Assembly: GCF_022701195.1 (NCBI RefSeq)
Contig: NZ_CP078089.1
Span: 868,001-932,000, forward strand
Direction: 5' to 3'
DNA: 64,000 nucleotides
Source: Allobaculum mucilyticum
GTDB taxonomy: Bacteria; Bacillota_I; Bacilli_A; Erysipelotrichales; Erysipelotrichaceae
The notes below the pieces were generated by a model that was not told the origin of the DNA, searched no databases, and saw only the letters and a program-made list of their open reading frames with translations. Positions 37,176 to 45,170 of the stretch are shown here, piece after piece. How positions within the stretch are numbered: the stretch's first letter is position 1; every line of letters begins with the position of its first letter. The position numbers and the translations under genes were made by a program.

Positions 37176-39080
37176 AGATGCGCCCGACAAAAGTAACAAA
37201 TAGCTGAAGTGTGTTCATAGATCTTGGACTGATCCGAATTTTTCAAAATAATGCTACAATTAATTGAAATTAATCTCGATTAAATTAATATTAGTAGTAT
37301 AATATAATTGAATATTTCGGGGGTGTTTCTTATGTCGCAGTCCAAGTTCAAACCCATTCAGATGAATCTCTTCGATCTAACCTACTCACTTTCTGATCGA
37401 AAGCTCAGAATGCTTGAATCCGGCTGGCCGGGCTATTTCAACCGTGTCATTATTCCTGAGCTGGTTAAACTTGAATCGATTTTTGAGCCTCTTTACTCAA
37501 AGAACACCAACACCAGACCTTCAACTCCTACATACCTCGTTTTAGCTATGCTTGTTTTGAAAGATCTGTTTACTCTGACAGACGAAGAACTGGAGAGAAG
37601 CGTTACCTTTTCTCTGGAGTATCAGTTCGCTCTTGGAACAACGTCCTTTGAACATCAGCCGGTAAACCAGAGAACGCTTAACCGCTTTCGTGCTGCCAAT
37701 GCCTTTTATATGCAGCAGACTGGCATCGATCTTCTCCATGAATTTGCCGAAAAACTGGCCAAGTCTCTTAAAGACGCCTATCTTGGCACCAATCTCAAGC
37801 GGAGAATGGACTCCATCATGGTCGATAACGGCGCCAGAAAGCTTTCAAGACTGCAGCTGGCGCATGTGGTCATTAAAAACATGCTCATGGTTTTGGATGA
37901 AAACAAAATCGCAATCCCCGAGAATCTTCAACACTATATCGAGGACTTCGATGAGAATAAGGTTACTTATCACTCCCATACTCCGGCTGCGGCTAAACTG
38001 CAGACCGCTTTTCAGGATGCCTGTGCCGTTCGTGATCTGATTCCAGGCACGCTGAATGACTGTGAAGAAGCACAGATGCTCATCCGCTTTGTTTCCGAGC
38101 AGGTCAACACAAACACCGATGGCTCTTTTCATTCCGTTCGTGACGGAAAAGAGCTGAACTCGACTGTCCTGAACAATCCAGTTGAGCCGGAATCGACTTT
38201 CCGTAAGAAGGCCGGTGAAAATCACCAGGGATACGTTGGCAATTTCGCTGAAACAGTCGACCTCGATACCAACCGAAAGATCATCGACTCATTTGATTTC
38301 CAGCCCAATATCTACAGCGATTCCAAGTTCGCCAAAGATGAAATTCAGAAGATGGCTGAAGAAGGAGACGAAACAACTTTGGTTGCCGACGGAGCCTACA
38401 TCAGCGTGGATAACATCAATGAAGCAGCTGAACACGGAATTCAACTTGTAGGAACTGCTATGACGGGTAAAGAAACACCCGATTTGACTGCTGATTTCGA
38501 AATCGATGAAGAAACAAAAACGGTAACCTGCCCAAACGGAAAGACTGCAGATCGAGTAACCTACTACGAGAAAACCGATTCCTGGAATATCTCATTCCAC
38601 AAAGAAACAACCTGTAAAGATTGCCCATTCGCTGCAACTGGCCGATGCCCGATGAAAAATCACAAAAGAGTCAGATCTGGAACCATTTCCCAGAAGAAGA
38701 TCCAAAGAGCACACCTTCAGCGGACCATGAAAAGTGAAGAGGCAATTGCCAATTACCGGTTCAGAAACGGTGTTGAAGCTATCCCAAACCAGCTAAGAAG
38801 GAATCAAAAAATTGATACCCTTCCGTTCAGGGGGTTAGTGCGCAAAAAATTCGGATATACGTTAGCTATTACGGCAATAAACGTAAGACGAGTGCTGAAA
38901 TACGCACAAGAAGATGCCAAACAGGCATTGGATCTTCTTGTATCTTCGCTGATTCAAGCTATGTATGTGAAATATGCCCCAATTTCACATATTGAACTCA
39001 ATTTAGCTTTTGTTTGTGTTCACTATTGATGAACACCAAATCTGCCGTCAGCAAAATTGGGTATTTTGTCTGACGCATCT
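37176..39080 (+). mobile_element. IS1182-like insertion sequence (1,905 bp) inside istA
   Basis: Ends are AGATGCGCCCGACAAAA on the left and the inverse of AGATGCGTCAGACAAAA on the right (15 of 17 match). The 5-bp duplication CTTGA flanks it. One transposase gene lies on the plus strand, antisense to istA. Confidence 0.9.
37308..39029 (+). CDS. IS1182-like transposase (DUF772-type)
   Basis: The coordinates give a 573-residue frame whose ATG is likely the one at 37332 (MSQSKFKPIQMNLFDL, preceded by GGGGGTG) rather than the first in frame. The N-terminal DUF772-like block (ELVKLESIFEPLYSKN, LAMLVLKDLFTLTDEELERSV) is typical. DDE candidates are the Asp in SIMVDNGARK, the Asp in TLVADGAYIS and the Glu in YRFRNGVEAIPNQLRR. 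A Cys cluster (CKDCPFAATGRCPMK) near residue 440 is shared by many IS1182 members. It appears intact. Confidence 0.92.
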   Translation: MNISGVFLMSQSKFKPIQMNLFDLTYSLSDRKLRMLESGWPGYFNRVIIPELVKLESIFEPLYSKNTNTRPSTPTYLVLAMLVLKDLFTLTDEELERSVTFSLEYQFALGTTSFEHQPVNQRTLNRFRAANAFYMQQTGIDLLHEFAEKLAKSLKDAYLGTNLKRRMDSIMVDNGARKLSRLQLAHVVIKNMLMVLDENKIAIPENLQHYIEDFDENKVTYHSHTPAAAKLQTAFQDACAVRDLIPGTLNDCEEAQMLIRFVSEQVNTNTDGSFHSVRDGKELNSTVLNNPVEPESTFRKKAGENHQGYVGNFAETVDLDTNRKIIDSFDFQPNIYSDSKFAKDEIQKMAEEGDETTLVADGAYISVDNINEAAEHGIQLVGTAMTGKETPDLTADFEIDEETKTVTCPNGKTADRVTYYEKTDSWNISFHKETTCKDCPFAATGRCPMKNHKRVRSGTISQKKIQRAHLQRTMKSEEAIANYRFRNGVEAIPNQLRRNQKIDTLPFRGLVRKKFGYTLAITAINVRRVLKYAQEDAKQALDLLVSSLIQAMYVKYAPISHIELNLAFVCVHY

Positions 39081-39085
39081 CTTGA
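39081..39085 (+). repeat. Target duplication, right, IS1182-like element
   Basis: CTTGA, identical to 37171-37175. Confidence 0.9.
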
Positions 39086-39652
39086 ATAAATAAGCATGAC
39101 ATACCGGGAATACCCGAAGACAGCGGTGAAAATGTTATATTCAATCACTTCTCCACTTTTGAGCGGCATTTTCAGACTTTCAACCCAGTCAACCTGCAGC
39201 TCGTCACCAGGATCATTTTCATAGCGGACGTGAACTTTAAGATACTCACCACGAACTTTATTCAGATTGTGTTTTTTAACATACGACTTGAATGAGTCAT
39301 AGTTACTGAAGGCACTATCCTCACCATATTTATTTTGAAAATACATGAAGACAGCTCTGATCGTCGTGGCATTCTGTTCGAATTTTGCATAGATTTCGGA
39401 GTAATAAGGATCAAATTTTGATTTTCTTTTTTTCTTGGCTTTGGCGACTGGTCCGCTTCCTTCCATAATTTCGATACAGTTTGTCGCGATAAGCCCAGTT
39501 CGCGTGCCAGGGCACTGAAGTTTGGCTTCAGTCCGGGGCTTTCTTCTTTCATTAGCAGGAAATCTCCTTTAATTTTCGCTTTTATCGCATAAGCTAAAGA
39601 TATTTCTCAATACCTCCCGAATCGATGATAAGGAATCGGCATTGAGTTCGTC

Positions 39653-39661
39653 CGGCTTTCA
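39653..39661 (+). repeat. Target duplication, left, IS256-type element
   Basis: CGGCTTTCA, repeated at 41272-41280 (10 bp if the preceding C is counted). IS256 elements usually make 8-9 bp duplications. Confidence 0.88.
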
Positions 39662-41271
39662 GAGAGTGTAAGGTATTTTGTGTAAATTCCATCAGGATTT
39701 CAGGCTGATTCAATCAGCTTGAGCCTGACAAATTTATACAAGGAGACCACGTATGCCACGTAAAGCTAAAGCTGAACCAACCCTTCAGAAACAGATTGCT
39801 TCAACCATCGTTAAGGAATACAAGCCTCAGACGTTTAAAGAAGCCGCAGACATCATAAAGACAATCTTTGCCCCTGTTCTTGAGGAGATGCTCCAGGGAG
39901 AACTTGATTCGCATCTCGGCTATGCCAGCGGATCGCATGCTCCTAAATCGACAGAGAATCGCCGCAACGGCTATTCGGAAAAGACTGTAAAGTCTTCTCA
40001 GGGCGAGCTGGATCTGCGTATTCCTCGCGACCGCCTTGGTACATTCGAACCGCAGGCAGTTCCTAAAAGAAGCCGGGATATTTCCAATATCGAGGATAAA
40101 ATTCTGCGTATGTATGGACAGGGCATGTCGCAGCGCGACATCTCCGATATTATCCAGGACATCTACGGCTTCTCTGTCTCTGCGGACACGATCTCAAACA
40201 TCACAGATCGCGTTTATCCAGTGGTCGATGAGTGGCGTCATCGTCCCCTGAAGAAGTGCTACCCCTTCGTATTCGTCGACTGCCTTTATGTATCGGTCAA
40301 AACCGATCGCGGTGCAAAAGAACAGGCTGTATATGTGGTTCTTGCTTACGATACTGAAGGCTATAAAGATGTCCTCGGCATCTGGATCGGCGAGAGCGAA
40401 TCCAAGCACTTTTGGATGGAGATCTTTGACGAACTGAGAGCACGAGGCGTAGAAGATATTTTCTTCCTGTCCATGGACGGCGTAAGCGGGCTTGAAAGCG
40501 GTGCTAAGGCTGTATTTCCGAACGTTACCGTACAGCGCTGCATCGTTCATCTGCTCCGCAACTCTCTGAAATACATTCCGACCAAAGAAAAAGCCGGTTT
40601 CTGCAAGGACATCAAGAGAGTCTACGGTGCTTTGAACGCTAAAGAAGCAGAGGCTGCTTTCGATGAATTTAAGGAGAAATGGTGCCGTTATCCTGGTGCG
40701 GTAGGCGTGTGGGAACGTAACTTTCATCATGTGCGGCAGCTGTTTAACTACGGCAGTGCTGTCAGAAAGGTGATGTATACAACCAATGCGATCGAGTCGG
40801 TTAACTCCAGCCTGCGAAAAGTAACAAAAAAGGGCTCGTTTCCAAGTGAGGATTCAGTTTATAAGGCCTTGTATCTGCGCATTGTGGAGCTCGAGAAGAA
40901 ATGGCAGGGACGAAGGGTTCCAAACTGGTCAATGGTACGTAATCAGCTCCTGTGTGAGGAGGAACTGAGCGCTAGATTGGAGAAGTACTCAGCCAGGTAA
41001 GCAGCAGATCTGGAATCCGCTTATGAAATTTTCCTGCGCTTAACCCCTTTACAGCGGGTCCTCGCTCCCCCTGCACCCCCAAGAGACGTCCCCACCGTCG
41101 AAAAAATGCCATCCTGGCAGGGACGTCACCAGTCTAGCAGGGGGCGCCCGCTATAAAGGGCAGCTCCAGAAAATTTCACTCGCTCATCGTCCGGCGAGGT
41201 GTTTTGAACCTACGAAACGGCCAAATGTTTCAACTACCAAAAACGGATTTACACAAAATATTTGACATACC
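39662..41271 (+). mobile_element. IS256-family insertion sequence (about 1,610 bp)
   Basis: Terminal repeats share TATTTTGTGTAAAT with a diverged outer part (GAGTGTAAGG on the left, GTATGTCAAA on the right, reversed). The element holds one transposase and, after it, a GACGTCCC/GGGACGTC hairpin at 41085-41127. The 9-bp flanking duplication shows a clean insertion. Confidence 0.9.
39753..41000 (+). CDS. IS256-family (mutator) transposase
   Basis: The 415-residue protein has the mutator-type DDE set: Asp in FVFVDCLYVSVK, Asp in FLSMDGVSGLESG, the family RCIVHLLRNSLKY block and the Glu in TTNAIESVNSSLRKVTKKGSFPSEDSVYKALYL. The N-terminal EMLQGELDSHLGYASGSHAP and NRRNGYSEKTVKSSQGELDLRIPRDRLG are classic. 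AAGGAGACC precedes the ATG. It appears intact. Confidence 0.96.
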   Translation: MPRKAKAEPTLQKQIASTIVKEYKPQTFKEAADIIKTIFAPVLEEMLQGELDSHLGYASGSHAPKSTENRRNGYSEKTVKSSQGELDLRIPRDRLGTFEPQAVPKRSRDISNIEDKILRMYGQGMSQRDISDIIQDIYGFSVSADTISNITDRVYPVVDEWRHRPLKKCYPFVFVDCLYVSVKTDRGAKEQAVYVVLAYDTEGYKDVLGIWIGESESKHFWMEIFDELRARGVEDIFFLSMDGVSGLESGAKAVFPNVTVQRCIVHLLRNSLKYIPTKEKAGFCKDIKRVYGALNAKEAEAAFDEFKEKWCRYPGAVGVWERNFHHVRQLFNYGSAVRKVMYTTNAIESVNSSLRKVTKKGSFPSEDSVYKALYLRIVELEKKWQGRRVPNWSMVRNQLLCEEELSARLEKYSAR

Positions 41272-41280
41272 CGGCTTTCA
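41272..41280 (+). repeat. Target duplication, right, IS256-type element
   Basis: CGGCTTTCA, identical to 39653-39661. Confidence 0.88.
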
Positions 41281-41336
41281 ATACATTTTTGCGATTTTTC
41301 TATAAATTGATTCGTTTATAAAATGATTCGTTGTTT

Positions 41337-41669
41337 TCAGTTTGAAGTTTCAAACTCATATTCATGAAAGAGTAAACGTTCAATTTCGACAGGAACACAA
41401 ATCGTTGTGCACCTAACCTCTTTGAGAAATACCATTTTTGTGATTGGATCGTAGCCAATGAGTTGGTACGGCTCTTTTTCTGATTTGAAACTAAAGTTTC
41501 GCATAATTGTCTCCCGGTCATTAGGAGACTTACGGAGAAGACTGGCAAGCTTTTCTTCCATCACAGGAAGCAGCTGCGCTCTTTGCGTGAGCAGTTCTGT
41601 CAGATCTGCAACTTGAAACTTCTCTTCTTCCAAAACTTTAAAAAGTTTAAGGTATCTCGATTTGTCCAT
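41337..41669 (-). CDS. Hypothetical protein (110 aa) next to the IS256 element
   Basis: The frame MDKSRYLKLFKVLEEEKFQVADLTELL is preceded by GGAGG with 10-base spacing; an ATG six bases earlier is too close to that site. The first 60 residues are helical and charged, the rest looks like a small beta domain (EPYQLIGYDPITKMVFLKEV, TTICVPVEIERLLFHEYEFE). I do not recognise the family. It lies in a decayed neighbourhood and could be a leftover accessory gene. The following 41676-41959 shows nothing firm. Confidence 0.5.
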   Translation of the reverse strand: MDKSRYLKLFKVLEEEKFQVADLTELLTQRAQLLPVMEEKLASLLRKSPNDRETIMRNFSFKSEKEPYQLIGYDPITKMVFLKEVRCTTICVPVEIERLLFHEYEFETSN

Positions 41670-41959
41670 TACCATTCATCCTCCATCAATGTAATGAGCA
41701 CCTAAAATGAAAAAAGTAGACAACCAATGAGTAACTTTGATGTCACCAGAACTGTTAACATCTATATCACCCAAATTAGTTATCTACATTTCACCACGAA
41801 CAGTTTATATAAAAAGATCCGTCTTCTAACGGAAACTGCCTGTCTGATGCTATGTTCTTTCTGCCTAAAAATTCTGCGGCACTTCTGTTTGTTCCTGAAG
41901 TTCATCGAGAATTGTTTTTTTGTGCTTTTTAATTATTTCATATACTATTTATATTATGT

Positions 41960-42355
41960 TTATATCCGTTTCAGTGGAAAAGCGGGATGAGGATCAGAAG
42001 GGCAGCGATCTGCTGCACTGTCGGGCGCTTGTCTCGTGCTTTTTCGCACAGCAATACACCCTGGTCTGATGCTGGCATATTTGTATGAAAGCGCGGAGGC
42101 ATCCTGCAGTTTTACACTGATTTTCTGTTTCCCATTCTGCGGGCAGGTATCATTGGGAAGCAAACCAGTCGGAATTGCTTCATCGTACCGGTCTTTGTCA
42201 TCCATGGAGTGAACGATATTATTCGCTTTTTCGAGGTGCTGATGTGTCAGCTTTCTCTGAGCGAGAATAATCTGAAAGCGGGCTTCCAGATTTTCTTTTG
42301 ATTCCAGCAGAAGAAATAGTTTGCAGAACTGGCGGATATCGTACATTTGACGCAT
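41960..42355 (-). CDS. Possible MerR-family C-terminal fragment
   Basis: The frame starts at an ATG with GAAAGGACGTA before it and encodes 131 residues. Residues 1-75 (DIRQFCKLFLLLESKENLEARFQIILAQRKLTHQHLEKANNIV) resemble the effector-side helix of MerR regulators, but the N-terminal helix-turn-helix is missing. The last 55 residues are low in family likeness and may be out of frame. It is best read as a decayed regulator remnant; a small unrelated gene is the alternative. Confidence 0.35.
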   Translation of the reverse strand: MRQMYDIRQFCKLFLLLESKENLEARFQIILAQRKLTHQHLEKANNIVHSMDDKDRYDEAIPTGLLPNDTCPQNGKQKISVKLQDASALSYKYASIRPGCIAVRKSTRQAPDSAADRCPSDPHPAFPLKRI

Positions 42356-42696
42356 TACGTCCTTTCAGACAGCGGATCCTGTTGAAAACTGTTTGCCTGA
42401 ACCATTTCCATGTGCGCCCACAGAAGCTGTGAGACGGAGATCATGATGACGATGTACTCAGATCAAACCACGGCCGGCCAAAGGATAGATCACGACGATT
42501 TTCTCGCTTGTTTCTTAGATGGATCGTCTATGCATAGACGATCGTCTGTTCAGCAATCGCCCTCTGCATCCTCCCAGATCCGAGGAAATCAGAAGCTCAA
42601 TAGAAAAGTAAATCATTCTCCCGTTTTACAGACTCCAAAACAAACTGAACCTGAATCAGACAAGATTCAGACCTGAAGGCGAAATCTGAACAAAAG
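42356..42696. other. Intergenic region with a 22-bp perfect palindrome
   Basis: A perfect palindrome fills 42522-42543 (half-site GATCGTCTATG and its inverse), followed by a third half-site GATCGTCT. A weak plus-strand frame (42434 or 42437 to 42676, GGAGATC before it) has no recognisable product. The palindrome may be a regulator site or mobile-element end. Confidence 0.5.
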
Positions 42697-42747
42697 AAAA
42701 CTCCAGCACCTACCGGATGATCGAAGTCCGGGGAGAGCTGGAGTTTT
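42697..42747 (-). terminator. Terminator of the SDR gene (bidirectional shape)
   Basis: AAAACTCCAGC and GCTGGAGTTTT enclose a 29-base loop; on the minus strand TTTTCTTTTG follows. Confidence 0.8.
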
Positions 42748-42873
42748 GTATTGTAAAAATGTGCAGTCAGCTGCATCTGTTTTACAGGAAGCAGCGCCAC
42801 TCGAGCTGTCAGCAGTCTGTTATGAAGAGAAGATTTCTTCCCTTTTACGGACTGAAGGACGTGCAGCTGTGAA

Positions 42874-43671
42874 TTACCAGGTTTTAGAATTCATTTCACG
42901 AAACTGAGCAACCGTGGGAGAGTGGGTATTCAGACCGCCATCAACTGTCAGGATCTGACCAGTGAAGTATTCACTCTCGTCGCTGCCGAGGTAAACGCAG
43001 AGATGACCGATGTCAGAGGGTTTTCCCCAGCGGTTGACACAGATGTTGCCCAGGTAAATCTTCTTGAGCAGTTCGGGGATACGGGGTTCGTTTTGCGGTG
43101 TCACGATCAGACCCGGACGGACGCAGTTGCAGCGGATGTTGTCTTTTCCATACTGCAGAGCGATATCTTTCGTGAGCATGTCAACTCCCGCTTTCGATGC
43201 TGCATATGCTGTTCCCTGCAAGTCTCCGCCGATGGAAGCCATCGAACCAATATTGATGATGGATCCGCCTTTTTCTTTCATATACGGAATGGCACATTTT
43301 GCAGCCCAGAAGGTGCCGCGCAAGTTGCCTTCGAAGATTTCATCCCACTGTTCGAGAGAGACTTCTTCAACAGTTCCGTCTTTGGGGCTTGCGTTGGCAG
43401 CGTTGTTGACGAGGATATCGATTCGGCCATATTCATCAGCCGTATCTTTCATCAGTGTTTCGATCGAAGCAGGATCCATCAGATCCATGAAATGGTAGTG
43501 TGCGTCGCCGCCGGCGTCACGGATCTGCTGCACAACTTCTTCGCCTCTTTCTTTGCGGCGACCGCAGACAATGACTTTCGCACCTTCTTTTGCATAAAGT
43601 TCTGCGATGGCAATACCGATACCACTGGTGGAGCCAGTGACAATGGCAATTTTATCTTTCAATCTATCCAT
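42874..43671 (-). CDS. SDR-family NAD(P)-dependent oxidoreductase
   Basis: A classical short-chain dehydrogenase of 265 residues. The cofactor motif TGSTSGIGIA is at residue 13, the NNAA motif at about 88, the active site Ser in INIGSMASIGG and YAASKAG near 155-160. ATG at 43671 has AAAGGAG 9 bases upstream; ATG at 43677 is too close to that site. Relatives act on sugars, steroids or 3-oxoacyl groups; the substrate is unknown. It lies between decayed mobile elements, so it may be an accessory gene. Confidence 0.92.
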   Translation of the reverse strand: MDRLKDKIAIVTGSTSGIGIAIAELYAKEGAKVIVCGRRKERGEEVVQQIRDAGGDAHYHFMDLMDPASIETLMKDTADEYGRIDILVNNAANASPKDGTVEEVSLEQWDEIFEGNLRGTFWAAKCAIPYMKEKGGSIINIGSMASIGGDLQGTAYAASKAGVDMLTKDIALQYGKDNIRCNCVRPGLIVTPQNEPRIPELLKKIYLGNICVNRWGKPSDIGHLCVYLGSDESEYFTGQILTVDGGLNTHSPTVAQFREMNSKTW

Positions 43672-43819
43672 AATCATAATCTCCTTTGATCCCCTGTACT
43701 TTAGCACAATTTTGAAAGCGATATCATCAAAATTTGGGGAAGGTACTGGATCAGTACATATAAGTTGATTTATAAAACCAAAATCAAATCATCGGATGTA
43801 TACAAAGCTAAAACGCAAA

Positions 43820-45110
43820 AAATGGACGAAACCTGTAGATGTCTGCGACTCAAAAGGTTTCGTCCTGCCCAGAACAACATATATATGATAATAGTCGACA
43901 GCCTCATAACAACGATCTCCTTAAGAATAAAGATCCCGATCCAACTGCTCTCCAACAGCACCTTCAGTCTGTATACAGCCGAGCCTGCGATCATTTTTTG
44001 ATAGTCTTCCTGTCTGCCCTGATTGCGGACATCGACTGTACCGGCATGACGCATGCAGCAGAAGCGTTAAGATTCAATCGGCACAAACCGTAGTAAACCT
44101 CATTATCCGCCGTGTCCAAGATGCAGGCATGAGCATCCGAATGTCTGCATCTGTGTGGACTAAACAATCACTCATTCGACTCTTCATAACTGCCAATGTC
44201 AGATTATCTTTCATGCCAGACGTTATAAATGTCAGGTATGCCATCGTACCTGGTATGAATTTAATCTCTTCGTTTTCAGGAGGCAGAGGATCCCGATCTC
44301 TGCTGTCATATGTATCCTCGAGGAAATGAGAGACCAGGCTATAACGTTTACATCAGCTGACAAACGCTATATTCTCTCGCGTGCCGCAGCTTGACGAGAC
44401 TTATTCCTTTAAGTCGGGAACCTCAGTCTATGTATGCATGCTTCTGGACTACGACACACAGACCGCTGTTGATCTGCTTCCCAGCCGGAAAAAGCAGGAT
44501 CTTATCGACTTCTTCAGCAGTTTCCCGCTGGAAGAGAGACAAAAAGTTCGGTTTATTGCAGCGGATATGTACGAGACTTACAGGGTTGTCTGTAAAAAGT
44601 TCTTTCCAGACGCGATCTATGCCTGTGACAGGTTCCATGTGATGCAGGAATTCAACAGGCGACTGACTGAGGTCCGCATCCGGACGATGAAAGGCACCCT
44701 GAAAGGGTCCGATGAATATTACCTTCTGAAACACCAGAATCACCTTCTCGGAATTAAGCCCAATGCAAAAAAGAGGATTAAAAATCCAGATCCATATTCG
44801 AAGAAGAAGAAAGATATTTGGGTAGACGTATTTGATCCGAACGGTGAACGCACCTGCAATGCCCACTTCAAGACGTGGTTAAACGAGTATGAGCTCCGTG
44901 AGCTTCTGCTGAGTATCAGCGATGATCTTACGGAAGCCTGTGAAATGCGAAATACCCTGAGCGAGTTTTTTAGAAACGGAACAAAGGCGGATGCCGCCGA
45001 TCGGCTGCAGGTCATTCTCGCAAATCTTAACCGATCCCAGGTTAAGGAACTTAGCTCGCAGGTATCAAAACCTCAACAAAATTTTGAGCGCTCTGATAAA
45101 GGGCATATAT
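43820..45110 (+). pseudogene. ISL3-type element relic with internal deletion
   Basis: Bases 43820-44098 match the start of the element at 63135-63425 (including the GGACGAAACC hairpin), with point changes and a one-base loss just after the start of its first ORF. At about 44098 the match jumps to sequence found near 63955, within the transposase of the same element. From there zinc-finger coding continues in broken frames (CQIIFHARRYKCQVCHRTWYEF), and 44381-45145 still encodes the DDE part (LDETYSFKSG, FIAADMYETYRVV, CDRFHVMQEFNRRL). It is a dead, deleted copy. Confidence 0.85.
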
Positions 45111-45170
45111 CGAATTCAGCCTTTTTTATGCAGTTACCATTCTGAAACGTTCTGCCAAGACTCACAGAGA

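Larger units (their letters stand above)
36414..39552 (-). pseudogene. istA: istA transposase of the IS21-type element, interrupted by an insertion and with a -1 frame change
   Basis: The N-terminus (39552: LKPNFSALARELGLSRQTVSKLWKE) is the helix-turn-helix. Within a seven-A run near 39425 the frame moves by -1 to KRKSKFDPYYSEIYAKFEQ, which leads to the DDE core (LQVDWVES). At IYSR the gene is cut by the IS1182-like element and resumes at 37170 as TKTTEDFMRCVLEAF, then KTDNMSA and KGKCESANRF with the second Asp and the Glu. Joining both sides after removing one CTTGA repeat keeps the frame. The run reads A-AAA-AAA in the first frame, a possible programmed slippery site. As it stands the gene is dead. 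Confidence 0.88.
35655..39652 (-). mobile_element. IS21-type element, degraded and interrupted
   Basis: It holds istA and istB in the usual order, both broken. A 1,905-bp IS1182-like element sits inside istA. The downstream terminal repeat of the IS21 element is not visible because an IS256 remnant abuts the istB stop. The upstream end lies somewhere between 39553 and the IS256 target repeat at 39653; I could not fix it. Confidence 0.8.
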
